Assembly: GCA_033725935.1 (NCBI GenBank)
Contig: MU867095.1
Location: forward strand, 124,001-188,000
Reading direction: 5' to 3'
DNA length: 64,000 nucleotides
Source: Cladorrhinum sp. PSN259
Taxonomy: Eukaryota; Ascomycota; Sordariomycetes; Sordariales; Podosporaceae
Below are positions 34,475-46,012 of the stretch, one piece after another. The stretch's first letter is position 1. Every line of letters begins with the position of its first letter. Made by a program: the position numbers and the translations under genes. The notes beneath the pieces were generated by a model that was given only the letters and a program-made list of their open reading frames with translations, searched no databases and was not told the DNA's origin.

Positions 34475-36304
34475 ATGTTGAATTCGACGCTTTCCTCCCT
34501 CGCCACCAAGCGCATTTTGCCCTTTTCTACCACCAGTTGGAAATGCGCAAGATGTCGCAGCACTAGCCAACTTTTCCCGAGACAGAGCCTCGCATACCGA
34601 ACGAATAATTTAATATCCTCGAGACAATATGGGACCAAAAATGGCGGTGATGGCGGCTCATCGTCATCCAAGTCGAGACCAAGGGGTAAAAGGACGGCCA
34701 TCCTGTTAGCTACTGCCGGTGGTGGTGCAACGGCCGGTTTGTTAGCTGTTGGGGATGATGTTAAGAATACATACGAGGGCATGGAGAGAACAGGAAGGGT
34801 GGTGAACGCGCTGGTGCTCAATGTCAACGACTACCGAAAAACCCTAGCGCAGCGGGACAACGTCCAAGATGAAGACGAGAAAGAAGCCCTCCTCAAGGCT
34901 TGCCACAAACGATGCGCCGTCAGGACCTTGAAAGTTCTTGAAAAGAATGGAGGAATATTCATCAAGTTGGGACAGCACTTGAGCGCGATGAACTATCTGC
35001 TCCCCCAAGAATGGACGACAACCTTCATCCCACTCCAAGATAAATGTCCCGTTTCCTCGTTCGAATCGATCGAAGCAATGTTCAGACTCGATACCGGCCA
35101 GGAACTGTGGGACTACTTTTCCGAATTCTCTCCCGAACCCATTGGCGCTGCCTCGCTCGCGCAGGTCCATCTCGCAACAATAAAAGAAACAGGCCAGAAA
35201 GTAGCCGTCAAGGTCCAGCACCCAACCCTCCAGCAATGGTCCAAGCTCGACATGTATCTCACCAGATTGACCTTCTCAACACTCAAGCGCTGGTTCCCGG
35301 AATACGATCTCGAATGGTTATCTTCCGAAGTCGAAGTTTCTCTCCCGCAAGAACTTAATTTTGTCTGCGAAGCCGAGAATTCTAAGAGAACAAAAGAATA
35401 CTTTTCTCGCATTCCCGAGCTGCCTCTCGTGATTCCAGACATAATCTGGGCGCAAAAGCGCATCTTGGTTATGGCATGCGAGACAGGCAAGCGCCTCGAC
35501 GATTTAGCGTATATGGATTCGAACGGAATTGATCGCGACGAGGTTTCTGCTACGCTAGCGCGGATATTCAACGAAATGATCTTTGGCGACGGTGCCCCCT
35601 TGCATTGCGACCCTCACGGCGGAAACATTGCCATCCGCAAGAACGATTCTCGCAGGGGAGCAAACTTTGACATTATCTTGTACGATCACGGCTTGTACCG
35701 CGATATACCGTTGCCTCTCCGCCGGTCTTACGCAAAGATGTGGCTGGCGGTTATCGATGGGGACATGGAACGGTTGAAAAAGTACGTGAACGAGGTGGCA
35801 GGTATTGGGGAGGACAAGTTCCAGTTGTTCGCGTCGGCCATTACTGGGAGAGATTTTACTGTGGTTAGCTCGTCTATCACAAAACCGAAGGAGGCGAGCG
35901 AGCAAAAGACGATGAGTAGTGCGTTGCAGGAGGGACTCTTAGTAGACTTGGTGCAAATGTTGGGGCAGGTTCCGAGGATTATTCTCCTCATCCTCAAGAC
36001 CAACGATTTGACGAGGAGTCTGGATGAGAGTTTGCATACCAAGAAGGGCCCCGCGAGACAGTTTTTAATCCTGGCGAGGTATTGCATGCGGACTGTGTTC
36101 TTGGAGCAACTAGAGGAGATTAGACAAAAAGGGTCGCTTTATTGGCCACCGAATGCGATCAGGGTATTTACTGCTTGGTTGGGGTTGATGAGGGTTGAAT
36201 TGAAGCTGGAGGCGTTTGAGGCGTGGATTGGAATTAAGAGGATTTTGGGGTATGGGAATGGGATGGCGGAGTTGACAGGTGGGAATCATAGCATTGCGGC
36301 ATAG
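34475..36304 (+). CDS. MCP2: UbiB/ABC1/ADCK-family atypical kinase (Mcp2/Cqd2-like, mitochondrial)
   Basis: An intronless 609-aa member of the UbiB protein kinase-like family. The N-terminus (residues 1-55) is Ser/Thr/Arg-rich without acids, a good mitochondrial presequence. Residues about 75-92 form a hydrophobic Gly/Ala stretch compatible with an inner-membrane anchor. Family motifs are the KxGQ motif in IFIKLGQHLS (164-167), the Ala-rich loop in PIGAASLAQVHLA replacing the usual glycine loop, the catalytic lysine region VAVKVQHP, the QELNFVCEAEN segment, HCDPHGGNI and the metal-binding Asp in ILYDHGLY. The LSAMNYLLPQEW sequence matches the ADCK1/Mcp2 branch rather than Coq8. Yeast Mcp2/Cqd2 influences coenzyme Q distribution and mitochondrial lipid balance. 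Orthology to Mcp2 is inferred from motif spelling. Confidence 0.88.
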   Translation: MLNSTLSSLATKRILPFSTTSWKCARCRSTSQLFPRQSLAYRTNNLISSRQYGTKNGGDGGSSSSKSRPRGKRTAILLATAGGGATAGLLAVGDDVKNTYEGMERTGRVVNALVLNVNDYRKTLAQRDNVQDEDEKEALLKACHKRCAVRTLKVLEKNGGIFIKLGQHLSAMNYLLPQEWTTTFIPLQDKCPVSSFESIEAMFRLDTGQELWDYFSEFSPEPIGAASLAQVHLATIKETGQKVAVKVQHPTLQQWSKLDMYLTRLTFSTLKRWFPEYDLEWLSSEVEVSLPQELNFVCEAENSKRTKEYFSRIPELPLVIPDIIWAQKRILVMACETGKRLDDLAYMDSNGIDRDEVSATLARIFNEMIFGDGAPLHCDPHGGNIAIRKNDSRRGANFDIILYDHGLYRDIPLPLRRSYAKMWLAVIDGDMERLKKYVNEVAGIGEDKFQLFASAITGRDFTVVSSSITKPKEASEQKTMSSALQEGLLVDLVQMLGQVPRIILLILKTNDLTRSLDESLHTKKGPARQFLILARYCMRTVFLEQLEEIRQKGSLYWPPNAIRVFTAWLGLMRVELKLEAFEAWIGIKRILGYGNGMAELTGGNHSIAA

Positions 36305-36600
36305 AAGTTTGATACCTGATTGCTTTTTCGAATGTATATATTCTCAATTGAACTACAACAAGTATATCTGGACTTTTTACCATCTATTTCTTGCCCCCTT
36401 TTTCAAGCATTCCCACGACCAACCCTAACTCTGCCGCCAAGTCTCAATGTTGTGGGGATGGCAGTGGTTCAATTAACCTCTCCAAAACCCCCCGCATTCT
36501 CGCTCTCACTGCTCTTAAACCAGGTTGCCCCTGGCCGACTCATCAATCAACATCAGCATCAGCATCACCTGCTCTCCGCCTCAGCACCTCAGCATCCAAA

Positions 36601-37470
36601 ATGTCGCCACCGCCCTTCAAACCGCCAACCCCAATCCGTACATTCGCTACCATCCCCTCCGCCCCCCTACCACCCTCATACTCATCCCCTCACGTACCTC
36701 CTTCCTACTCAACACCTTCAAACCCAGCTCCATCACCGCCAGCATACGCCGAAGATGATCCGTCCTCTTCGTCAAAAGAAACATATTACCTCCTCGCGCA
36801 AATCCAAGAAAACATGACCTTGACTAAACCAACATTGATCATGCGCGACCTGGCCGGTTCAGCTTTGTATGTTGCTTAATCATTATACACCCAACTTTTT
36901 TTTGTATATAACTTTTTCATGGCGATTATACGCAAACGGGATTTTTACTGATGAAAAGGATTTTAATGAATAATAAAGCGCGCTAGTCTGGAACGACCTG
37001 ACCCGGGAATCTCTAGACTTCAAGAGCCTGGGCCTCAAAAAGGGAAACTGTCTCCTCTTGCCAAACGCGCTCCGGACGGAACCGCAGCAGGAAGGCAAGC
37101 AGGCGCTCATAAAACTGTACTGCTCCTCTTGGGACGACGAGCAAGTCAAAGTCATCCCCGGCAGCCTGGAGAAAATAGTGGAAGTGGGACAATTCTGGGA
37201 GGAGCTGTGTGACAACTCGAAGTGTGCGAATTGTGGGAAAGGGGAGGACTCCTCTGCTGAGGCTGAGGAGAGACTGAAGAGATGCACTGCGTGTGCCAAA
37301 GTTGGGTATTGTAGTAAGGTACGTTTTTAAACTGAACATATCTATGGTGAAAGGGAAAACTATGATGCTGATGAGGAAATTTACAGGAATGTCAAGTTCA
37401 AGGTTGGACAGAAGGGGGGCATAAACCCATGTGCAAGATCATTAAGCGGTTTAATGAAATTTGGCCTTGA
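36601..37470 (+). CDS. MYND-type zinc finger protein
   Basis: Three exons, 36601-36866, 36979-37318 and 37387-37470, give 229 aa. The N-terminal 60 residues are Pro/Ser-rich and disordered. The middle (LLAQIQENMTLTKPTLIMRD, then ALVWNDLTRESLDFKSLGLKKG) looks like a small folded domain of unknown type. The C-terminus is a MYND zinc finger: CANCGK, RCTACAKVGYCSKEC, then WTEGGHKPMC, which supplies all eight Cys/His ligands once exon 3 is joined. MYND fingers bind proline-rich partners. The ATG at 36601 is the first in frame and has AAA before it; the frame upstream of it is open but lacks an ATG. Specific partners cannot be told. It is convergent with the 2OG oxygenase gene. Confidence 0.82.
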
Positions 37471-37793
37471 TACCTAGTAATGAGCATACGGACAGCCATA
37501 TCGGTGGAACAAAGTGATATACATTCAAGAATAGAATGAGTGGGGAAAAAACCCCCCATATCCATCATTGTTGCTCAAACCTAACTATCTACCCCTTTCC
37601 CTTCAGGCCAGACCACCGGGTAGTTTGTTCGCCCATGGTTGTATTTATGATACTATATCAAGGGTATTTAATCGTTCCTCGACCTACAATTCACATACAA
37701 AATACTCGTAATCCAAATCTTCACTTCCCTTCCCCCTTAAGCATCCCCTTCACCCTTAAGCATCCCCTTCACCCTTAAGCATCCCCTTCACCC
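37471..37793. other. Convergent 3' spacer carrying a 19-bp repeat
   Basis: A 323-nt spacer between the MYND gene and the 2OG oxygenase gene. Its right end is filled by the 19-bp tandem repeat described separately. The rest is UTR-like sequence. Confidence 0.55.
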
Positions 37794-37822
37794 TTAAGCA
37801 TCCCCTTCACCCTTAAGCATCC
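37734..37822. repeat. 19-bp tandem repeat, about 4.7 copies
   Basis: Perfect units CCCTTAAGCATCCCCTTCA start at 37734, 37753, 37772 and 37791, with a partial fifth from 37810. The array runs into the last codons of the minus-strand oxygenase gene. It supplies the stop codon and most of the last eight codons. Confidence 0.95.
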
Positions 37823-38732
37823 GATAAACAATATCAGTCCTCACAGTAAACTTGACACCCGCCCTAACGTCATCACCAGAGTGCAAAACCCCGCTGTGCT
37901 GAAAGATCAGAACCCTCCCAGCCTTGGGGTTCACATCATACCTCCTCGACTCATCGGTACTAAACAGCGTCGTGGCCCCTCCGACCAACTCCACCCCTTC
38001 CGTGTTGTCGTCCGAAACCTCCGCCTTGGAATCATTCAAGTACAAGTGAACGGTAAACAGCGTCTTGACGGGCCCCTCGGGGTCCATGTGATCCTTCTCC
38101 ACAAACGGCGAGTCGCAGTGCGGCCTGAAGAAGTCCCCGACGCCGTACCGCAGGAACCTGAGCCTCTCGTTCACCCTCACGAGCTCCCACTCCCGGTTCC
38201 CGTCCCGGTACCTGTTGCCCACAATCTTTGGTCCCGTGACTTTTGCGAGCGCCGTCTTGACCTCCTCGACCGTCGCGATGCGCTCCCACAGCCTGCTGAC
38301 GATCTGTTCCGAGTCCCACACTATCCTCGCCGACCGCCTGTACTCGGGCGTCAGGACCTCGAACCCCGCGCCGACGTTGACGAGGGCGGGCATCCAGGGC
38401 TCGCCGTTCGATCCCCGCATCGTCGGGTTATCCAGCGGAACGGAGGATTCCGCCAGGGTAATCAAGGCGGAACATTCCGCCTGACTCAAAACGTTGTCGA
38501 GGATGACGGCGTATTTCCCTTCGTTCTCTGGGATGGGAGTGGAGGACCAGTCGATGGGCTTGTACAGGATCGGTTGCTCCAGAGTCTTAACAGAGAGGAA
38601 GTCGTCGGGTATGGAGACCGGTACAGAGTTGTAGTCCGTTTTGATGGGCTTGTGCTTTTTGATTGTTGGGTGGGGGGTGTCCTCCTGTGGAGGAGGAGGA
38701 GAGGAAAAGGCGCCGCGGATTGCGTTAAACAT
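37794..38732 (-). CDS. 2-oxoglutarate/Fe(II) oxygenase, prolyl 4-hydroxylase-like
   Basis: An intronless 312-aa protein with a C-terminal prolyl 4-hydroxylase alpha-subunit-type double-stranded beta-helix. Iron ligands are visible as His205 and Asp207 in FFRPHCDSP and the distal His284 in SGVLHSGDDV. Lys294 in GVKFTVRTDIVYR is placed to bind 2-oxoglutarate. Upstream, YAVILDNVLSQAECSALI is the usual entry to the fold, and LFTVHLYLND is the core strand. No signal peptide, so probably cytosolic or nuclear; the substrate is unknown. The last codons (MLKGEGDA and stop) lie inside a 19-bp tandem repeat whose next copy is out of frame. The conserved domain ends before this tail. The ATG lies in AAACATTGC on the plus strand. 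Confidence 0.87.
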   Translation of the reverse strand: MFNAIRGAFSSPPPPQEDTPHPTIKKHKPIKTDYNSVPVSIPDDFLSVKTLEQPILYKPIDWSSTPIPENEGKYAVILDNVLSQAECSALITLAESSVPLDNPTMRGSNGEPWMPALVNVGAGFEVLTPEYRRSARIVWDSEQIVSRLWERIATVEEVKTALAKVTGPKIVGNRYRDGNREWELVRVNERLRFLRYGVGDFFRPHCDSPFVEKDHMDPEGPVKTLFTVHLYLNDSKAEVSDDNTEGVELVGGATTLFSTDESRRYDVNPKAGRVLIFQHSGVLHSGDDVRAGVKFTVRTDIVYRMLKGEGDA

Positions 38733-39701
38733 TGCTTCTTAAGAAAAAAGAAAAAAAAAATAGACTTCGAGTTTTGATGGGTGAGTAGTAGCAGTAGTTG
38801 ATGAAATTCTTTGCGCGTTGGTAAACTAAAGTAAGACAGTCACGGTTTGTGATGAGGAAAGGTGGGCGGTGAAAGGAGCAAAAGAGATGGATGAAGGGGA
38901 CGATACTCTGAATATATATACACCGTGACCGAATGCGCTTTCAACCAAATCCGAACTTCGTTCACCAATCGCGAGTCGATCCGCCTTGGGAGTAACCTAT
39001 CCGATCCTTTCAGGTCCAAATTCCTCCACATACACGGTGAGGCGGAGCAATGAATGCCTAGAGAACAAAAAAGTCCTTGACAAGCCCTTGGCACAGCCGG
39101 TAGGGCTTACCGAGGCCCCCTGTCACCCCTCACTACCGAGAGGACACATCAAAACAAATACACTTCCATGACGTTGATGAAGCCAGATTTTGAGTTGTGA
39201 ATGGAGATGACAAGAAAAGAAACCAGATAGTGTTGAAATGCTCTGTCGACAATTCGGGAGCCTAGAAAATAGTTAGTATTTACGCAGGTCTATCATGCTG
39301 CCTAAACATAGGCAACACATTGACAAACGCGCTTGGTCCCCTTGTCCAGACAGCCAAGTACATCGATCAGAATGTGTCATACGATTACACATATCCAGCA
39401 GACAGAAGCTTTGTTGTGTAAGCTATCCCAAAGCTTGAAAAGTAGAACACACGGAATGCCAAAGCAGGTAATTACCTTCCTCCCAGACAGGCACACAGTA
39501 GAACAAAAACGAAATGAGTAAAATAGAAACGCCCTGAGAATCCTTCTCTTCCTTCCATTCCCTTTCCTTCAACAAAAAAGAAAAACGGCCCGCAACGCCA
39601 TAAGTCAAAGAAAAGCCCAAAAAAACGCATCAAGCGCCATGCCCGCTATATACAAATCCCACCTAGCCCCCTTACCCTATAATCATAAACACCAATCCCC
39701 A
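38733..39701. other. Intergenic region upstream of the oxygenase
   Basis: A 0.97 kb spacer between two minus-strand genes. It has an A-run near 38746-38760 in the likely 5' leader and a TATATATACA stretch near 38914. No further gene or RNA is visible. Confidence 0.45.
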
Positions 39702-41194
39702 TCAAATCCCCGTGCTCATCCACCCAAACGTCCCGATGACCGAGACCAAAATGGCCAACGTCAATATTCCCGCTCCGGCCTTGTCCCCCGTCGTAGGTGG
39801 CGGTCTCTCATTCTTAAAGTCCTTGGAATGGGTTCCCGCGTTAGGGTCACCCTTACTCGTACCCCCCGTCGAGTTCGTCACCGGGGGCTTCGCTTGCTCA
39901 ATTAGCAATGAGGACACCGCTCCCAAAACGTTCATCTGCTGGCCCGCCCCATGAGAACCGTCATACGCCTTCGTGCTCCACTTAAACCCACACGTCCGCC
40001 CGTTTGCTTCTCCTTTGCACGTCGCAACAGCTGCCTCGGCCGAGTTCTTGAGGACAGGTAGTACTTTGTTGCGAATGATGGGAGCGACCTGCGTAGCTGT
40101 TGCCATCCACCTGTGAACATAACCCTTGAAACTGAGCATGTCCGTCGTGCATGACATGTGCTCCTCGCAGGCAATTTCAAAGGCTGTGTTGTTAGGGAAG
40201 AAGGTGGTCAGGGTTGCATCGACCAGCCCGTTGAGGCGTTCGCGCCAGATGTCGCTGCCGTTTGTCTGGGAAGCAGGTCAGTATGTTGAACGCGAATAAA
40301 AAAAGGCAGAGTGAGAGAACATACGTAGTTATACATGTAGGCAGCGCCCAACAAGAATACACCGTTGTTGTAAGAGAACTGCGCCCGGTTGATGTCGGTA
40401 CAGTTTGCCTCAACGTGGCCACCATCATAAATGTTGTATTTGTCGTCCATCAACCCGACCCCTCTCATCCACGTCCACGTCTTTTCGGCCCACTCGGCAT
40501 ACGTCGCATTATCAGTATACCGTGCCAGACGTGCGCCCAGGTTGAAGAAGCAGCCGTTTGCAATACCTATCATTACTTTAATACTCGGCCCTTAAATAAT
40601 TGGAACATGCGTTGACCTACTGTTCTTGTAGTTGTACCCATTATTAGACCACGGAATCTGCCACCGAAGTCCTCCACCGCAAGTATCATCGTGGCGGTCG
40701 GGGTTTGCTTGCGTGTTAAAGACAGCCTGAGCGAGAGCAAGCCACTGCGGTTGGTCCTCAGGCGGATCGGGAAAGTTGTTCTCAGCGGCAAGCATCGCCG
40801 ACATGCCCCAGAACCCTTGGTCATCATTCCCTAGTGATGCCGTCACGTTCGGCGGCATGTAATCCTTATCCGGCCCGACCTGCCATAGCAATGCCTGCGT
40901 GATGATCTTGTTGTACGAGTCGTCGCCGGTGAGCTTCCAGTAGTCGATCAACGTCCCCCACATGGCACCTGCCTCCCACCAGTAGTAATCGCCCGCTGGT
41001 GGAGGTCCGGGCAGGATTCCTGGTGTCTGACCCGTCAAGTTGCCCTTGTAGTACTGCACCATATCCCAGGCGACGCCTGCGGCAGTTTGTTTGATATCTT
41101 GTACCGCCGCGATGCTGTAAGCGGCGCTTGCGACACCACCGCCTGTGGCGACGACGATGGCGGCGGCCGTCGCAAACCGTATTATCGAAATCAT
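39702..41194 (-). CDS. DCW1: GPI-anchored GH76 mannosidase, DFG5/DCW1 family
   Basis: A glycoside hydrolase family 76 (endo-1,6-alpha-mannanase fold) enzyme at the cell surface. Fungal Dfg5/Dcw1 proteins are thought to transfer GPI-linked cell-wall proteins into the wall glycan. Exons on the minus strand are 41194-40621, 40566-40325 and 40265-39702, giving 459 aa. A signal peptide covers about residues 1-24. DYYWWEAGAMWG and the catalytic pair Asp124-Asp125 in LGNDDQGFWGM are diagnostic, followed by CGGGLRWQI, NGCFFNLGARLARYT, YDGGHVEANC and FKGYVHRWMA. The C-terminus has a Ser/Thr/Pro linker and a hydrophobic tail with an omega-site candidate near TTGDKAGAG, as for GPI anchoring. Several paralogues are usual in fungi, so DCW1 versus DFG5 is not resolved. 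Confidence 0.92.
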
Positions 41195-43053
41195 GGTATT
41201 TCGAGTCAAAAAATTTGTTAAGCGAGCGACTAGAAGGATTTCAAGAACGAAAGTGGAGGAGGGTTTAAAGGAAAATTAGTTGATAAATGGCACTTTAGAT
41301 TGTGACCATCGGGGCGGAGGTTTCTGGGAGAGCTGAAAATGTAATCTTGGTGTTTTTTTTGAGACAATTCAGAGTTATTTGAATGTGGGTAACCTGGAAA
41401 GAAAGAGGAGGTCGGGAAGTGGGAAAACTTGGAATGGGGATAACCCCGTCCAACCTGTTCTCGTCCTGCCGGTCGCGTATTGAACGGGACACTAATCAGC
41501 TGTGGGCGTGGGGTGGTCGGCAGGTACTTTGAGGGACGGACGAATCAATAGCGGCAAGTCACGGATGATGCGGGAATATGCAGCGTAAACATGTCGGTAT
41601 CTTAACAGATCAACAAGGATCTACAAGTACATTCATCAATTTCGGGAAAGGGGCACGATACGGGAAATATTGGAAGACGACCACCACCCCTTGGGGCGAC
41701 GTGTGACGGGAGGCTTGCCTCTTGGTGGCCCCTCCATTCTCTCCTGTGTTCCGTGGTTCCGGGTGCCCTCCATTTCGTGTTCATCATTCTTCAGTCTCGC
41801 GATTTCAGACAATTGTTGATCTAGTGTACGTCATGTTATGCTTGAGCCTTGGCTTTTCCTGGGCGCTTGAGCTTGTTTGAGCCCTGGCCATGTTCGCATC
41901 CACAAATGAGGTCGAGTTTGTGGATGTTTTGAAATCTTCCTTCGACTTGGCGATCAACCAAGCATTGCCAAGGAAAGCCTCCCGGCGCTGACGAGGCCCG
42001 ACAGGGTCACCAGTGGGGAAGGCCCACATTGAAGATATTCAAACCATTCAGCATCATCAGAGCATCATGAAGCGTCTCAGCTTAAACAAAGAGATTCTAC
42101 TTGTGTTTTAAATCTAAGGGACATAGAGAGTTGCTATTCTAGCTTCTCTCCTGCGATCCCAAATTTAGAGTCACGTTGACAGTTTCGGTGCCATCGACCC
42201 GTGAATCCCGTTTTGGAAGAGGTAATTTGACGACGCCGTGTCACCAGGGGACGGATTTTGCATGTAACCCAAACGATCATTCGTTGCCGCTTACATGCTT
42301 TAAGGAGCGCGAGATGAACTGCTTCTCATTGGGCCCAATTTGATGATGCGATTGAGGGTTTTGGTTCTCAAATGAAGCGTCGCTGCTAAAAACTAAATCC
42401 ACGATCCAGACACTAACTCTGGCACTCCCACCGACACTGACAAGTGACAAACAGACAGAATGATGGATCACGATTAAATGCCATATTCATGGAACTCCAA
42501 ATGTCACCGGGGCCTTTTGGTTCTTGAGCCGTTGGACCAAATATTCGACCCCTCTTCTTTGACAAGGGACCGCTGGTGATCTCCATGCTTGGCAGCAGAT
42601 AGTAAGAGCAGGGGGCCCCGCCATCACCCCGCTAACATCAGCCCTATAAATATGTATGTAAGTGGTCTTCAGAATGGAGAGTGATGTCGAAATTATAGAA
42701 TGAAATTCAGTTTATAGAAACACAATAAAATCTCAATTGGCCTCTCGAACAAGGGCCTCAACTCGCGTAAGACCTAAGAGTTCACATTGTCTCGCATATC
42801 GGGCCGTCTTGTCCCCCTCCCAAAAGAGGGGCAACCACAGCTCCTCAACATGCATGTACCACAAAATGATCACCATCTCGCATCATTCGGACTTGGCGTT
42901 TTGCTGGTACAATACTATGTCAGCGTCATAAATACCAAGCAAAACACCAGAAATAAACTTTGGAGGATTCCCATCCTACCCGATCTTTGCTGTCTGGACG
43001 GACAGTAAATTGCTTCACCTCCTACTTTCACACTCGATTTCAGGATCCCAAGC
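41195..43053. other. 1.9 kb divergent region, GH76 / FluG
   Basis: Both promoters must lie here. A TATAAATA box-like element occurs near 42645. Frames such as 41602-41787 and 42277-42471 are short and without features. I found no repeat family or RNA gene. Confidence 0.5.
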
Positions 43054-45796
43054 ATGGCAGCATACGTCGGCCTCCCGTCAACCGCAACACCCCAAAACAT
43101 CTCCTCCCTCATCCGTGCAATCCGCTCAACTCCCGTAATCGACCACCATGCCCACCCTCTCCTCACCGCAGATGCACTTCCATCCCGTCCGCTCCTAGCT
43201 CTGACATCCGAAGCTGGCGGCGACGCCCTCCTCTCCTCCACTACATCCCTCCCCCACCTGCGTGCAATCCGACAGCTCGCCTCAGTCCTCAAATGCGGCC
43301 TGACCTGGGAATCAGTAGTCGCGGCGCTCGAACAGAAACGCCTGGACTCGTTAGAAGACTGGACAGCCGAATGCCTGTCGGGGATCGAAACAATCCTGCT
43401 TGACGACGGTCTAGACAACGAGGAGGAATCACAGTCCATACAATGGCACGATTCCTTCATTCGCCAAAACGGGGCGAAATGCAAGAGGATCGTGAGGATC
43501 GAAAAGGTGGCAGCGGACATCATCAAGGTTTTCGGAGGTGCTTCGAGCCAAACTATTACAAGGGGAAAATCGCCCGACGTGGTGAACGACCTGTTTGAAG
43601 AATGGAAGCTTGAGCTGGATCGAGTGATCAGGGACGCGATAGATGATGATGATGTCGTAGCGTTCAAGAGCGTGATCGCTTACAGGACTGGGCTGGATAT
43701 TAAACCTGGAGTCAACGAAGAGGACGCGCGGGTGGCGTTTGGTGAGATTATCGAGAATTTTGCCTTGTTGGATTTTGAGAAGCTGCAGGAGGAGCCGTTG
43801 AACGAGTGGGTTGTTCATCGGACTGCAGAGTTGATTAGGGATTACAATGGGGTGGAGGGTGGTAGAGAGGGAGTGAGGAGGAAGAAGCCGATTCAGTTCC
43901 ACACTGGGTTGGGGGACAATGATTTGATCATGGCTAAGGCTTCGCCTAGTCACTTGCAGGATTTTGTGAGGCATTATCCTACTGTGCCCATTGTTTTGCT
44001 GCATGCGGGCTATCCGTTTACGAGGGAGACCGGATACTTGGCTTCTGTGTATGAGAATGTGTATGCGGATATTGGGGAGGTGTTTCCCTGTGTTAGTCAG
44101 GATGGACAGGAGAGGATACTGAAGGAGATTCTCGAGTTGTGTCCTTGGTCGAAGATTCTCTGGAGTACAGATGGACATTGGTTCCCTGAGACTTATCTGC
44201 TGGCCATTCTGCAGATGCGGGAGGTGTTTGAAACGGTAAGATGACTTCTCTTTGTTTATCCCCCTATTTGATATATGCTGACCTGTAACATAGGTTCTCT
44301 GCAACTACGTCCGCAAAGGCCACATAGGATGGCGAGCAGCGATCGAACTGGTCCAAGGCATTCTATTCAAAAACGCCAACAAGCTCTACAGCCTAGGTCT
44401 CGAATTCTATGAGCTCGATGAGGACACCGACATCCCCCTCGGCACCTACCTCACCGACATGGAACTGTTCCAGAGCTTCCTTAAAGACCAACCCACCCCC
44501 GACTTTGTCCGCATCTGCTGGAACGACTTCACCTCCCAGCAGCGCATGCGCATGGTACCCTTCCGCAAGTTTATGTCACTCCTCAACGAAGGTTTATCGA
44601 CAGACATCGGCATAACCAAAGCGGTCTTTGGCCTTATTCAAACTGACGCCATGATTCCCTCCGCCTCCGCAACAGGGGAATACCGTCTCCACCCAGACTT
44701 TTCCTCCCTCCTCGCTGGTCCCATAGATGGCCACATAAGCATGCACGGCGAGTTCCGCGAACCCTCCGGAGCCCGCGTCCCTCTCTGTCCTCGTTCCCTC
44801 CTCTACCGAGCAGTGGAATCAGGCGCCGAACAAGGTCTCTCCTTCCTCTTAGGTTTCGAAATCGAATTCCTCCTCGTTGCCCGTAACAACAACAACAACA
44901 CAACTTCATCTCCCTCCTCCCGCTACTCAACCCTCCCAACAGACGGCCATGCCTGGTCGGTCTCGCGCTACTTCGCCGACCCCAAAGTCTCAACCCTTTT
45001 GCGCGATATGGTTTCTTGTCTCGCAGCTTCAAACATCTTTGTCGAACAGCTCCACGCCGAATCAGCAACGGGACAGTTTGAGTTGATCCTCCCCCCTTAC
45101 CCGCCCGTGCAAGCAGTCGATACTCTACTACATACCCGCGACATCATGTCCGCTTTAGCAACAGCAGCCGGATACAGATTGACTCTCCACCCTAAACCGT
45201 TCGCAAACGCCTGTGGAACGGCGGCGCACATGCACATGTCTATTTCCTCTTCCAACGGAAACAAACCGGAGACGTATCTGCCCTTTTACGCGGGGATACT
45301 CAAGCACTTGAGAGCCATAACCGCTTTTACATACTCGAACCCTTCCTCCTACGACAGAGTTAAAGACGGCGCCTGGGCGGGAGGCAGGTGGGTGACGTGG
45401 GGAACGCAGAATCGCGAGACTGCTTTCAGGAAGATTGAGGGTTCTCACTGGGAGCTCAAAACAATGGACGGACTGGCGAACCCGTACTTCGCCGTTGCTG
45501 CTATACTGTTCGCTGGCGTCAGGGGTTTCGAGACCGGACAAGAAATGTTGTGGGGCGACTGCGAGATTGATCCTGCCAAACTGACCGTGAACGACAGAAA
45601 GGAACTAGGGGTGAGAGAGATGCTGCCTTTAACTCTCGAGGAGGCGTTGGACTCCCTTAAAAAGGATGACGAGCTTGTAGAGTTGTTGGGAGGGGAATTG
45701 GTGGAGAATTATGTGGCTATTAAGGAGTACGAGTTGGGCGTGCTTGGGGAGATGGGAGAGGAAGAGAGGAGGGAGTGGTTGATGGAGAGATATTGA
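43054..45796 (+). CDS. fluG: FluG-type amidohydrolase/glutamine synthetase fusion protein
   Basis: Two exons, 43054-44235 and 44294-45796, give 894 aa. The N-terminal half is an amidohydrolase-2 domain with metal-ligand motifs VIDHHAHPL, IQFHTGLGDND, VLLHAGYPF and LWSTDGHWFPE, all apparently intact. The C-terminal half is a glutamine synthetase type I-like domain: FEIEFLLV, VEQLHAESATGQFEL, KPFANACGTAAHMHMSI and AFRKIEGSHWELKTMDGLANPY carry the acidic, His and Arg positions of the ligase active site. In Aspergillus nidulans, FluG is needed for an extracellular signal that starts asexual sporulation. Whether this copy does the same is inference, as most Pezizomycotina have one or more FluG-like genes. 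The ATG gives a start on the conserved region. Confidence 0.9.
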
Positions 45797-46012
45797 GAGA
45801 ATCCTGGGCGTTGTTCTTTTGGAGCATATTGACTTAAAAAAAAATTGTCTGAGAGAGAGCAAAATGACAAATATTTCCTACCGAGAAAAACAAAACGCCT
45901 ATTTCTACTAGCTTTGAATATGGTATAACAAAACACAGAGACAACCAAATTGATATACAACAGAACATTCCACTCACTCATTTTCGAACCAGTCTCCTTT
46001 TTTCATATGCGT

